Source of the DNA: an uncultured Lachnospiraceae bacterium
GTDB lineage: Bacteria > Bacillota > Clostridia > Lachnospirales > Lachnospiraceae
Direction of reading: 5' to 3'
Assembly (NCBI GenBank): GCA_902779305.1
Contig: CACZBD010000023.1
Span: forward strand, 1-41,037
Length of the DNA stretch: 41,037 nt
Positions 32,993 through 41,035 of this stretch are shown here, one piece after another. A program made the position numbers and the translations under genes. Within the stretch, counting starts at the first letter, position 1. Each line of letters starts with the position of its first letter. A model generated the notes under the pieces. It did not search any database, was not told the origin of the DNA, and saw only the letters and a program-made list of their open reading frames with translations.

Positions 32993-33034
32993 AAAAAACG
33001 GGCTCCCTGATATGAAATGATGTAAGAAAGCCCG
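32993..33034 (-). terminator. Terminator upstream of the S41 operon
   Basis: On the minus strand CGGGCT (33034-33029) and AGCCCG (33004-32999) pair around a long loop and are followed by TTTTTT (32998-32993). It would end transcription from the leucine-rich giant gene and the Fic remnant. A likely -10 for the S41 operon, TATAAT on the minus strand (32968-32963), comes shortly after. Confidence 0.65.
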
Positions 33035-33045
33035 GCAAACAGAAA

Positions 33046-33066
33046 AGGGCCCGAACTCCGGGCCCT
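33046..33066 (-). terminator. GC-rich hairpin after the Fic remnant
   Basis: AGGGCCCG (33046-33053) and CGGGCCCT (33059-33066) form an 8-bp stem; the minus strand continues TTTTCTG. Together with 32993-33034 it makes a tandem terminator. Confidence 0.7.
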
Positions 33067-33088
33067 CTGTCAATTCCATCAAAACATA

Positions 33089-33238
33089 TTATTGCATTAT
33101 CCCATCACCCACATCAAGCATGTTAGTCTCAAAGATCAATCTTGTCTGATCCTCAGAGAGCTTACTTCCCTCGATATGGTTTGAATGATATGTCATTCTG
33201 ACCTGCAGCTCATGATAGAGCCCTCCGGACAGCTTCAT
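33089..33238 (-). pseudogene. Truncated Fic/DOC family protein (N-terminal 49 codons)
   Basis: ATG 33238 opens a frame that ends at TAA 33089. It reads KLSGGLYHELQVRMTYHSN, then HIEGSKLSEDQTRLIFETN, then LDVGDGIMQ. This is the N-terminal helix of Fic proteins of the self-inhibited class; SNHIEGS contains the (S/T)xxxE(G/N) inhibitory motif whose glutamate blocks the nucleotide site. The catalytic HxFx(D/E)GN(G/K)R part is absent and the frame stops at a clean TAA. It lies between the stop of giant protein 3 and a terminator, and so is probably transcribed with it. Most likely a gene remnant; a free inhibitory peptide is a remote alternative. Confidence 0.72.
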
Positions 33239-33249
33239 CTCTTATGCAC

Positions 33250-36200
33250 TTATTCACCCCATATCGCGTATAGGCCGACGTCTCTGCCATATATTAATCG
33301 GAACCACAGATTCTTGGCAGGGATACTGTTTGGCCTGAACTCTTCTTTGTCTGTGAATACAACCGTCCCGGTCGGGGTATAGGACCAACCCTTGAAATGC
33401 TTCCCTGCTGGAGCTTTAAAGGCATTCTTGGGAAGGGCTGCGCCATAGGTGATGTCGGATATCTTTATTTTACTGCTGCCATTGTTTGCGAAAAAGTAAA
33501 CCTTATAATTGAGATTTCTCTTCTCGATCTTAAAGGAAACCGTCTTAACATTCCCCTGACCGCCGTAATTTCCTTTGCCGATAATGTTAACCCTGGCTGT
33601 GCCCGGTTTGATGCCATTGACCAGTGAGTCGTAGTCGACCACATAATCGGTTCCGTATGTCAGCGGCGTCCAAACGCCATCGATCTTGATCTTTGCTTCG
33701 ATGAAATCAGCGGAATAGAGAGCGACCTCTTCACTTCTATAAATTTTATCTGCGATCTTGATCACGGCATTTTTAAAAGATGCCTTGGTCACACAAAAGA
33801 TCCCGGAACTTGTCTGAGAATCATACATGCCTTTTCCGGTAACGGTCACTCTCAAAGCCGTTCCCGCAGGGATGATATGATCCGGTTTAACCTCACTTCC
33901 TGCGGCTACCGCAACATCATTTCCGTAAACATCCTTTACATTGCAGGCAACCACATAGGTATACTTAAATCCATTTACCGGATCTTTTGCCGGATAGTAA
34001 TCCGTTCCCGCTTTCAAGGCCTGACCGTTGGCATCGCGGATGACAACATCTGTCTTGCAGATACCTGCCTTGTTCTGATATACCATGTCGGTTGCAGATA
34101 TATGGCAATAAGCCAGATTACCCAGATCGATCCTAAAGTTTCTTGTAAGCGAGCCCGAGAACTTTCCTTTGCCCTTTATGGTAACGGTCGGTTTCTTCTG
34201 GGAAGGATCACTGCCGTCATAGTAAGTCTTATTATTTGAATAACTTACCGTATAATCGACGCCTTCTTTCAGAACTGTTTCTATGCCGTATGCAGTATAC
34301 TTGACAAGTATCCCGGGAGTTGTACCGTTCTTGGAATAATTGAAGGACAGCAGAGTTCCTGCAGGCCATGGCGTAGCCGGTCCACCCGTATAATTGTATA
34401 CCTTAAGACTGTTATTCGGATCCGTGCTCATCGGATATCCGGTGATCTTAAAGGTCTTTTTGACGGTAGATGTATACTCTCCGATTCCCTTATATATGAC
34501 CGTCGCAGTTCCCGTGTTTACATTATTGCTATAGGAAACGGTATAATCCGTCCCTTCTGTCAGATAGTGCTTGACCAGGGATGAGCCGGAGCCGGTTGTA
34601 TAATAGAACTTAAGTGCCTGCTTTTTCTTTGATCCGTCATAAAAAACAGATGAGGCAAAGCCCTCCTGCTTCATCTTGGAAAGCGAAGTGCCGTTTATCT
34701 TAAATGTCTTACTTACGGTTCCCACATATCCTTCTTCCGGTCTTCCCACGATCGTAACCGTTGCTGTTCCGATCTCGATGTTATCGCGGTATTCAAGTGT
34801 ATAATGCTTCCCAACCTGAAGGGTTTCCTTCGTGCGTTTATTTTTGATTATTAATTCTACCGGATCCCCGTTCTTATCTTTGGCACGCACTTTTGCACCA
34901 TTATCAATCCCCGTGAACACGATCTGCCTGCCCTGATAGGTCTGTGCGGGAATAGAAGGAATGCTGAGTTTTGACACGGGAGTGAGCACCGTTTCATCAA
35001 CGATCTCCATCAGAAGCTTGCGATCGCCGTTATAGTTTCCTTTCCCTGTAACTGTGATCACATACAGACCCGGAGCCTTTAAAACATTTTCTCCCGTGAT
35101 CTCCGTGCCATCCCGACGATAGCCCTTATCGGGATATGTAAGTTCATAATCTTTTCCGGCCTTTAGCGTCACTCTCTTGCCGGATGGAAGCAGATCCGTA
35201 AGCTTGCAGGTTCCTTTTTGTGCTTTACCGTTATAGGCAAGCGTGATATTGGCTGCTTTTGCCTTAAACAGGGCATCCGGATCCAGGGGATCCATGGCCG
35301 GGAGCGCCCACTCATCATTAACCGCCTCAGTGTTCACCATGTGTCGTTCGGATATCGTAAATGTCCTGGTGATGGAGCCTTTATATGCACCTTTCCCCTT
35401 TACCGTAACACTCGGTGCTTTCTTCGAAGAGAACCCTTCAAAGCCTTCCACGTATTTATAGACATTTGTGTTGTTCTTATAGGATACGGTATAGTCAGAT
35501 TCAGAAAGCTTATGGCCGAAGTAATATACAACCACTTCAGGCTTGATCGGAGATCCCGTATAATATTGATCGGGGATCGGACGGACATCGATCCAGTCTC
35601 CGCAACTATAGTAATCTGTCTTACATACGACACCTGTGACCAATGGACTTTCTACACTTTTGATCCACATGGTATTTTGAAAGTCAAACCCATAATAATA
35701 CTCAAGCTGCATCGGTGCGATGGTTATGTTCACCGATTCTCCCGGCTCAAGCCTGCACGGGAACGGGGATTCTATGATCTCATACCCGGGTGTATAGTCA
35801 AAACGGTAATCATATGAATCAAAATCTTCTTTATAGAAGTCCTGCGCCGCATTACCGGTATTGGTTACTGTAATGGTCCTGGATATACCGGGTTCGGCTT
35901 CGAGCGGGACCTCCCCAAAATCAAGCCATGTCTGCGATACATCAAATGAGTAATTCTTTTTCTCAACTTCAAGTTTCAGCTTCACTTCTGTGTAGGCCAG
36001 GTTCTTCGTAGAGATTATGATCCAATCGTTATGGTCTGTCGGATTATCATATTCATCATATTCCGTCAGGCCGGTTTTGGGCCATATATTGATCTTCGCT
36101 TCTTCCCCCGGTTTTAACCTTGTCTTATCAGGCGAACTCCATGACCAATACGATGAAGTGTTTGAGATTTCAATATCAACCGTAAGCATGCCGGTATTCC

Positions 36201-39200
36201 TGATGACGGCCGTCTGCGGAGTGACCGCGGTATAATCTTCTACAAGTGTTCCAAAATCAAGCTTATCCGTTACTGCCGTGATCTCTTCAACCGTATCCGC
36301 AGGATATATGCTTACTCTTTTTGCCGGGCTATCATAGTCATCCAGGATCCAAGTGCCTGCGGAACTGCTGTTGACTGAATAATCAGACGGGCTAAGGATC
36401 ATATTTTCGGCTTTATCAAGTCCGTCCTGTTTCGTGGTATAAATCGCTTTTGTACCGGAATATCCGACATCTGCATATACCCCTGCAGTGTCTGTTATGG
36501 TGATCATATCCTTACTGTAAAGTGCATACTGACCGGCCGTGGCAATAAGCTGCGAGGATCCCTTCACGGTGATCCCACCGTCTGCCTCTACAGCATTTAC
36601 ATCCCCGTTGACTGCAACGAATGCCGATCCATCGATCGTTATCTTTCCGCCGGTCTTCAAGCCCGCATCTACATTAAGCTGACCGTCACCGGTTATTGTA
36701 AGATTATAACTGCCACTGCTCTTTATCCCGTGTATCGTCGCGTCAGGATCATCGAGTTCGATCGTTGTGTTGCCATCGAGATCATAGGTCATGTAGGAAA
36801 TCAGTTCAGATGACCTTACGGTTCCCGAGAGTTTTTTCCCCAGGATTGCCTCGTAGACGGTTATATTCTGTTTGGCCGTTTTGGTGAGACCGTTTTGCGT
36901 ATAACTGACCGTCACGCTCGTGATGCCAAGGGACAGAGGGCCATCCGGGATCACGGTATAGTCTTCTGCTGAAATAACTGCCGTGTGTCCGTCCGAATAT
37001 GTCGCAGTAACAACCATGCCTTCCGGTGCAAACTTTTCACCTTCCGAATAATAAAGCTTTGTGGGAGGACTGGTTATAGCAAGGCTCTTAAGATTATCAG
37101 CCTTATTTGTTGCGATCACGGACAGATCCTTGTTGACATACAGCTCACAGGACGGGCTGTCGGAAAAATCATAATACCGGTCATAATCCGCAACCGAAGC
37201 ATCATATTCTCCTTGTTGAACAGCTTTTTTAAGATACGGATTCTTACTGACATCAAGTTCTGTCAGGGACGGATTGCCGTAGCACTGCAGATAATTCAGT
37301 TGAGGGTTTTTACTAAGGTCAAGTGCCGTCAGGCTGTTATTATAGCAGTTAAGATATTTCAGTTCTGTACAATTGCCGACATCGAGTGCTGTCAGAGAGC
37401 AATTATGGCATGTGATTTTCTTAAGTTTTTTATTCTTGCTAAGATCCGGCGGTGTTGTAAGCGGATTACCATAACATTGCAGTTCCTTAAGTTCCGGGAA
37501 AAACTCTATCCCTTTCAGATCTGCTATATCCATGCTGGGGCAATGCATCCCGGTCACGTAATTGGTCTCGGAAAGCGTCAGCTTATGATCCCCATCTTCG
37601 TCATAGGATGCGCTTACAAAGGTCCTAAAATTCGCATTCGGGAAGTTGGCAGGGCTGATCGGAATACTGCTGGCATCAATATCCACTTTGCTATCTACCT
37701 CAAGCCGGGAGCCGTCTTCCAAACTGTATTCGGTCATTGGATTACCATCATGATCCTTCCAAAAACTAACCTTGTCAGGGGCTATAAATATTGCCCTTAA
37801 CAGCGGCGCGTTGCCAAGATTCAATGTGTCAAAGTTATTATTTCCGCACTCCAGAATTCTTAATTTCGGGTTGTCCAGTGTCAGTGAGGTCAGTTTATTC
37901 TCCTTGCAAACCAAATTCCACAACTCATAGAAGCCCGCAACATTCAGTTCCGTCAGTTGATTACCTCTTGCAAAGACAGACTTCAGATTGCTGCAACCGC
38001 TGATGTTAAGAGATGATAACTTCCCGTTTGATAAACAATACAGGTCATCCAGCGAAGTGCAGCCGCTTGCATTCAGTGAAGTTAATTCTTCATTGTCAAC
38101 ACACTCTAACCTTCTCAGTGAAGTAAGACCGCTGACATCAAGGGTTGTCAGGTTTGTGTTCCTAAGGACGAGTTCAACAAGGTTTTCAAAGTACTTAATA
38201 CCTTCCAGACTGCTGACCTCTTCGAAAGAATCATCAATAGCCGTCACGGAACCGGCTTCTGTTTTATTCAGTTTTCCATCGCCGTTAGAATCAAAATGAC
38301 TGCTTACATATGCGCGAAAAGCATTATCCGGAAAAGTCGTAGTGTCGATGGTTGCGACAAGGGTCTCATCCGTCACTGATGTGACCGCAGTCGTATAATC
38401 CACGCAAAGCATCTCCTTGTCGCTTTTACGGTATTTCAGATAGCCCGACAGATATTCAGGGGCTACAGTTTTGTGTAAAATAGACAGTTTCGAAATAGGG
38501 CTTATGTCAAGACTTGGAAGCTGATTAGCGTAACAGCTCAAGAACATAAGCTGGGGATCGGCGCTTAGCGTAAGTGTGGTAAGGTTATTGGTATGACAGG
38601 AAAGCGTCGTCAATTTGGTTTTTCCGGTGACGATCAATTCTTCCAGCTTGTTTTCGTGACAGTACAGTGTTTCCAGATTAGACAAGCTACTTACATTCAG
38701 TACAGGAAGTTTGTTTTCGTGACAGTACAGTTTTCTTAGTTTAGGCATGCCGCTTACATCCAGTACGGTAAGCTTATTTTGGGAGCAATCAAGCTCAAGC
38801 ATGGAATTACAGTGTTCGGCCAATGAAAGTTCTTCAAGCTGATTATTGTGACAATCCAAAAACATCAGCTTGGTTTTATCGCTTAAGTTAAGCACTGAAA
38901 GGTTATTATCATAACATTCCAGCCACTCTAAGTCATTGACACCGGTAAGGTTTAAGGAGGACAGCTGATTTCCCTGACAATAAATTTCCTCCACCTTGGG
39001 ATTCTTGCTCAGATCCAAAGATGTCAGTTTGGCATTTGGACAGTGTAGGAGTGTAAGATCAACATTTTTGCTGAGATCAAGTGTGGTCAGGTTATTCTCT
39101 CCACATGTTAAAATTTCAAGCGCAGGATTATTAGTCAGATCCAGCGTTGAAAGGTTATTGCCGGAGCATTGTAATTCTTTCAGTTTCGGAAAAGGACTCA

Positions 39201-39756
39201 AGTCAATTTCCGAGATGTTGTTATCATGCACATTTAGTTTTTCCAGTTCAGTGAAATACTCCAGACCCTTAAGGTCATGCAGGTGCTCGAAGAAAGCTGA
39301 AAAGGTTTTTGTTTCCTTTATTTCGGTACTGCTCAGAATACCATCCTGGTTCTTATCATAATTATGGTGACTGACATCATTTCTAAGCTCAGGATCAGGG
39401 AAATTGGTTTCATTGATCACAACATCACCGGGAGCACCTAACAGCGAATCTTCTTTATCGTTAACAGAATCGCTCTCCTCCGGGAGTTCCGGTTTATCTT
39501 CACATAGTAAAACTTCTTCGGACTCATCCGCGACAGGAGTTTCTTCGTCCAGATCAATGAATTCTTCATTCTCCGTGATATCTTCTGTATCCGCCTCTTC
39601 CTTCTGCGGAACCTCAGCATCTGCGTCTTCAGATGCTTCCACCTGCCGGCTATCCTGCTCCGCCGCATAAGCGGGTACGTCAAGCACCGATACCGACAGC
39701 ATAAGCGCAAGCAGCATTGCGAACAGCCGCTTCAACATCCCTCTTCCGATCTTCAT
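33250..39756 (-). CDS. Giant secreted surface protein 3 (2168 aa), LRR/beta-helix/MBG
   Basis: ATG 39756 follows GGGAGG by about eight bases; the start at 39795 is rejected. Signal peptide to residue about 31, then an acidic linker. Three leucine-rich blocks (LDLSKNPKL, L-x-x-L-x-C-x-x-N-x-L repeats), each preceded by an EF-hand-like Asp-rich loop (DKNQDGILSSTE, DSNGDGKLNKTE, DEDGDHKLTLSE). A Big_3-like Ig module follows (YYSEGEKFAPEGMVVTATYS), then one beta-helix carbohydrate-binding-like unit, ASH modules, and MBG repeats paralogous to those of giant protein 2. It ends with an InlB/Listeria-Bacteroides-type repeat (GKHFKGWSYT, VGLYAIWGE). No LPxTG or SLH. An adhesin role is likely. Confidence 0.88.
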   Translation of the reverse strand: MKIGRGMLKRLFAMLLALMLSVSVLDVPAYAAEQDSRQVEASEDADAEVPQKEEADTEDITENEEFIDLDEETPVADESEEVLLCEDKPELPEESDSVNDKEDSLLGAPGDVVINETNFPDPELRNDVSHHNYDKNQDGILSSTEIKETKTFSAFFEHLHDLKGLEYFTELEKLNVHDNNISEIDLSPFPKLKELQCSGNNLSTLDLTNNPALEILTCGENNLTTLDLSKNVDLTLLHCPNAKLTSLDLSKNPKVEEIYCQGNQLSSLNLTGVNDLEWLECYDNNLSVLNLSDKTKLMFLDCHNNQLEELSLAEHCNSMLELDCSQNKLTVLDVSGMPKLRKLYCHENKLPVLNVSSLSNLETLYCHENKLEELIVTGKTKLTTLSCHTNNLTTLTLSADPQLMFLSCYANQLPSLDISPISKLSILHKTVAPEYLSGYLKYRKSDKEMLCVDYTTAVTSVTDETLVATIDTTTFPDNAFRAYVSSHFDSNGDGKLNKTEAGSVTAIDDSFEEVSSLEGIKYFENLVELVLRNTNLTTLDVSGLTSLRRLECVDNEELTSLNASGCTSLDDLYCLSNGKLSSLNISGCSNLKSVFARGNQLTELNVAGFYELWNLVCKENKLTSLTLDNPKLRILECGNNNFDTLNLGNAPLLRAIFIAPDKVSFWKDHDGNPMTEYSLEDGSRLEVDSKVDIDASSIPISPANFPNANFRTFVSASYDEDGDHKLTLSETNYVTGMHCPSMDIADLKGIEFFPELKELQCYGNPLTTPPDLSKNKKLKKITCHNCSLTALDVGNCTELKYLNCYNNSLTALDLSKNPQLNYLQCYGNPSLTELDVSKNPYLKKAVQQGEYDASVADYDRYYDFSDSPSCELYVNKDLSVIATNKADNLKSLAITSPPTKLYYSEGEKFAPEGMVVTATYSDGHTAVISAEDYTVIPDGPLSLGITSVTVSYTQNGLTKTAKQNITVYEAILGKKLSGTVRSSELISYMTYDLDGNTTIELDDPDATIHGIKSSGSYNLTITGDGQLNVDAGLKTGGKITIDGSAFVAVNGDVNAVEADGGITVKGSSQLIATAGQYALYSKDMITITDTAGVYADVGYSGTKAIYTTKQDGLDKAENMILSPSDYSVNSSSAGTWILDDYDSPAKRVSIYPADTVEEITAVTDKLDFGTLVEDYTAVTPQTAVIRNTGMLTVDIEISNTSSYWSWSSPDKTRLKPGEEAKINIWPKTGLTEYDEYDNPTDHNDWIIISTKNLAYTEVKLKLEVEKKNYSFDVSQTWLDFGEVPLEAEPGISRTITVTNTGNAAQDFYKEDFDSYDYRFDYTPGYEIIESPFPCRLEPGESVNITIAPMQLEYYYGFDFQNTMWIKSVESPLVTGVVCKTDYYSCGDWIDVRPIPDQYYTGSPIKPEVVVYYFGHKLSESDYTVSYKNNTNVYKYVEGFEGFSSKKAPSVTVKGKGAYKGSITRTFTISERHMVNTEAVNDEWALPAMDPLDPDALFKAKAANITLAYNGKAQKGTCKLTDLLPSGKRVTLKAGKDYELTYPDKGYRRDGTEITGENVLKAPGLYVITVTGKGNYNGDRKLLMEIVDETVLTPVSKLSIPSIPAQTYQGRQIVFTGIDNGAKVRAKDKNGDPVELIIKNKRTKETLQVGKHYTLEYRDNIEIGTATVTIVGRPEEGYVGTVSKTFKINGTSLSKMKQEGFASSVFYDGSKKKQALKFYYTTGSGSSLVKHYLTEGTDYTVSYSNNVNTGTATVIYKGIGEYTSTVKKTFKITGYPMSTDPNNSLKVYNYTGGPATPWPAGTLLSFNYSKNGTTPGILVKYTAYGIETVLKEGVDYTVSYSNNKTYYDGSDPSQKKPTVTIKGKGKFSGSLTRNFRIDLGNLAYCHISATDMVYQNKAGICKTDVVIRDANGQALKAGTDYYPAKDPVNGFKYTYVVACNVKDVYGNDVAVAAGSEVKPDHIIPAGTALRVTVTGKGMYDSQTSSGIFCVTKASFKNAVIKIADKIYRSEEVALYSADFIEAKIKIDGVWTPLTYGTDYVVDYDSLVNGIKPGTARVNIIGKGNYGGQGNVKTVSFKIEKRNLNYKVYFFANNGSSKIKISDITYGAALPKNAFKAPAGKHFKGWSYTPTGTVVFTDKEEFRPNSIPAKNLWFRLIYGRDVGLYAIWGE
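37210..39300 (-). repeat. Three leucine-rich repeat blocks
   Basis: About 21-residue leucine-rich repeats with a conserved cysteine or asparagine ladder (L-x-C-x-x-N-x-L-x-x-L-D-L-S). Block 1 lies about 39300-38470, block 2 about 38230-37790, block 3 about 37540-37210. An Asp-rich EF-hand-like loop and the phrase FPD/FPN-x-x-x-R introduce each block, showing that the whole module was triplicated. Confidence 0.85.
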
Positions 39757-39793
39757 CTCATAACCTCCCGGGTTTTCATGCCAACCTCGCCAC

Positions 39794-39823
39794 ATTTTAT
39801 GGCAGTTTCCGTAATATTAACAA
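39794..39823 (-). promoter_or_regulatory. Candidate promoter of giant protein 3
   Basis: On the minus strand TTGTTA (39823-39818) and TAAAAT (39799-39794) are 18 bp apart, 38 bp upstream of the start codon. TACCGAC-GAAA-GTCGGTA (39852-39869), a 7-bp hairpin with a GNRA-type loop, lies further upstream and may be a regulator site or a weak terminator. Confidence 0.4.
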
Positions 39824-39901
39824 AACAATATCATGTTTTCTCATATTCCACTACCGACGAAAGTCGGTATTTGACATCAAAAAGCTTTTGTATAGTAATA
39901 A

Positions 39902-40117
39902 ATGTACCCGTCGTTTTTGTGGATTTCTATAGATCTTTTTCTCGGGATTTTAGCAATCATCGTCCCCAAACCCTTCTCTCCCCTAGAGAGAAACCGTAAA
40001 TCCTTGGATTCTATTGCTGGTTACAATTTTCAAAACAATATGGAACGTTACATCTTTTTCATTTCATTTCTTTTATGGGTATTCTCGAAGCAGCTTCCTT
40101 CGTCAGATCATATTTAG
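39902..40117 (+). CDS. Possible small membrane protein (71 aa)
   Basis: The reading frame has two hydrophobic stretches, FLWISIDLFLGILAIIVP and YIFFISFLLWVF, separated by a polar segment (PLERNRKSLDSIAGYNFQNN). A TTGACA at 39872-39877 with AGTAAT 17 bp later could drive a leaderless or nearly leaderless mRNA, and a good plus-strand terminator follows. There is no Shine-Dalgarno, and no family is recognised. It could also be a fortuitous frame or a remnant. Confidence 0.35.
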   Translation: MYPSFLWISIDLFLGILAIIVPKPFSPLERNRKSLDSIAGYNFQNNMERYIFFISFLLWVFSKQLPSSDHI

Positions 40118-40141
40118 GCCGTCCTTCGGGGCGGCCCTTTT
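40117..40141 (+). terminator. Plus-strand terminator
   Basis: GGCCGTCC (40117-40124), TTCG loop, GGGCGGCC (40129-40136), then CTTTT. A classic UUCG-capped terminator hairpin; the only plus-strand candidate gene before it is the small frame at 39902-40117, whose stop codon overlaps the stem. Confidence 0.8.
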
Positions 40142-40158
40142 ATGTTTAATCTTACAAA

Positions 40159-40193
40159 TAAAAAACGCATCCGGATCACATGGATCTGAATGC
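40159..40193 (-). terminator. Hairpin terminator, repeat copy R4b
   Basis: GCATCCGGATC (40167-40177) pairs with GATCTGAATGC (40183-40193), one mismatch and one G-T, loop ACATG; the minus strand continues with CGTTTTTTATTT. No minus-strand gene lies close upstream. Confidence 0.6.
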
Positions 40194-40204
40194 TCACTGT
40201 TCTA

Positions 40205-40269
40205 CAATATTCTCAAAACTATTCTTTTTTACTCTTCGCGCTGATATAGATATACAATATAAATCGTTT
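40205..40269 (+). pseudogene. Fragment of a second DUF3800 gene
   Basis: The stretch matches 465-523 inside the intact DUF3800 gene with one substitution and a 6-bp in-frame duplication (GATATA). It encodes IFSKLFFFTLRADIDIQYKS. Neither the DESG start nor the C-terminal half is present, so it is a dead fragment. It continues after a 2-bp gap into sequence that lies about 500 bp downstream in the intact locus. Confidence 0.8.
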
Positions 40270-40322
40270 TTCTCCTTGTAAATTCAGTGTTTTTTGCAAC
40301 ATGTTTTGTGCTTATGCACTCT

Positions 40323-40409
40323 GTCTCTTCTCTTTTTCTGTAAGCGGCGACGCCGCGACATCCGCGAGTCCGCAGGACGAACGGATGCTATGTGGCGGAT
40401 GCATGTTGC
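40323..40409. repeat. Dispersed repeat R3, copy 2
   Basis: An 87-bp block equal to 8298-8384 except for two adjacent bases (GG for AA at 40397-40398), in the same orientation. It retains the hairpins GCGGC-GAC-GCCGC and CATCCG...CGGATG but lacks the 5' half (R1 box, CCACATAGC arm and left arm of the long stem). Confidence 0.88.
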
Positions 40410-40562
40410 GCCTGCGTTATCCGCAGAAGCCTTTAGCATTCGACAACAAACCACACATCGCTTTGATGAATGACTAAAACAGTATTCAGTTAAGTACTCA
40501 TACTTGAAAAATCAACTTCCTGATCATATCAAGGATCCACTAATGTAACCCCAGTTAGTTCA

Positions 40563-40895
40563 TTACCATTCCTCAAATATTCCGCCATACTCATTTATTT
40601 CAACGGTAGAGATTCTTATGAGTGGAAGAAACGCAGCAATCAAAGCGGACACCTCATACTTGGGATTGTTATATTCTATAGTAATATCATCTCCGAATTG
40701 TATCTCCGCCACATCCCCAGAGTAATCTGATACTATTTCCATCTTTTTCCAGTATTGTTTTATTGTCCAATCGTTATAATCATATTTGTACTCTCTGTAT
40801 GCATCTTTAGTAACCAGCTTTGCTAACATCTTAACGCCACGTCCAATAATATTTTCCTGATATACTATATTTCCCTTCAATTCACCATCTGCCAC
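40563..40895 (-). CDS. Hypothetical protein (about 110 aa)
   Basis: The frame can start at GTG 40895, but codons upstream to a TAG also look coding (GKCKVRRFGSKIIYKVADGE), so the N-terminus may be longer with an unusual start, or be damaged. The sequence is short beta strands with charged turns (AKLVTKDAYREYKYDYNDWT, EIQFGDDITIEY) and a hydrophobic helix VSALIAAFLPLI. The layout faintly resembles tubby C-terminal-like/LURP-one small proteins, but this is not secure. It stands alone, AT-rich, outside the surface island. Confidence 0.55.
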   Translation of the reverse strand: MADGELKGNIVYQENIIGRGVKMLAKLVTKDAYREYKYDYNDWTIKQYWKKMEIVSDYSGDVAEIQFGDDITIEYNNPKYEVSALIAAFLPLIRISTVEINEYGGIFEEW

Positions 40896-41006
40896 TTTAT
40901 AAATAATTTTACTTCCAAATCGCCTTACCTTGCATTTTCCTTGAATGAAAAACTAATACTCGACTGAAATATCGCCTAATTACATAAAACTCGTTTATGA
41001 GCTTAT

Positions 41007-41035
41007 AAAGCACTTTATTCGGGGTGCTTTTCTTT
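41007..41035 (+). terminator. Terminator-like hairpin at the window edge
   Basis: AAAGCAC (41007-41013) and GTGCTTT (41024-41030) form a 7-bp stem followed by TCTTTTC. The gene it serves is not in the window. Confidence 0.55.

Larger units (their letters stand above)
40153..40409. repeat. Mosaic of sequences also present in the left 8.4 kb
   Basis: Four blocks follow one another: a terminator-type hairpin (40159-40193, similar to 1675-1711), a DUF3800 gene fragment (40205-40269, from 465-523), an intergenic block (40272-40307, from 1025-1060) and the 87-bp repeat R3 (40323-40409, from 8298-8384). The stretch 40410-40562 holds nothing recognisable. Confidence 0.8.

Noticed and set aside
36985..37800. 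271-codon plus-strand frame opposite the leucine-rich region
   Set aside because: It mirrors the repetitive leucine-rich coding sequence; composition and the absence of a ribosome site fit an artefact.
15007..39300. CRISPR array or phage tail-fibre repeats
   Set aside because: The repeats are in-frame protein-domain repeats with hundreds of bases or 60-70-bp leucine-rich periods and diverged sequence; there are no identical short repeats with unique spacers and no phage genes nearby.
8482..39756. Sortase (LPxTG), SLH or choline-binding anchors on the giant proteins
   Set aside because: The three C-termini (AVPQQ, AAIWF, YAIWGE) and their preceding residues contain none of these motifs.
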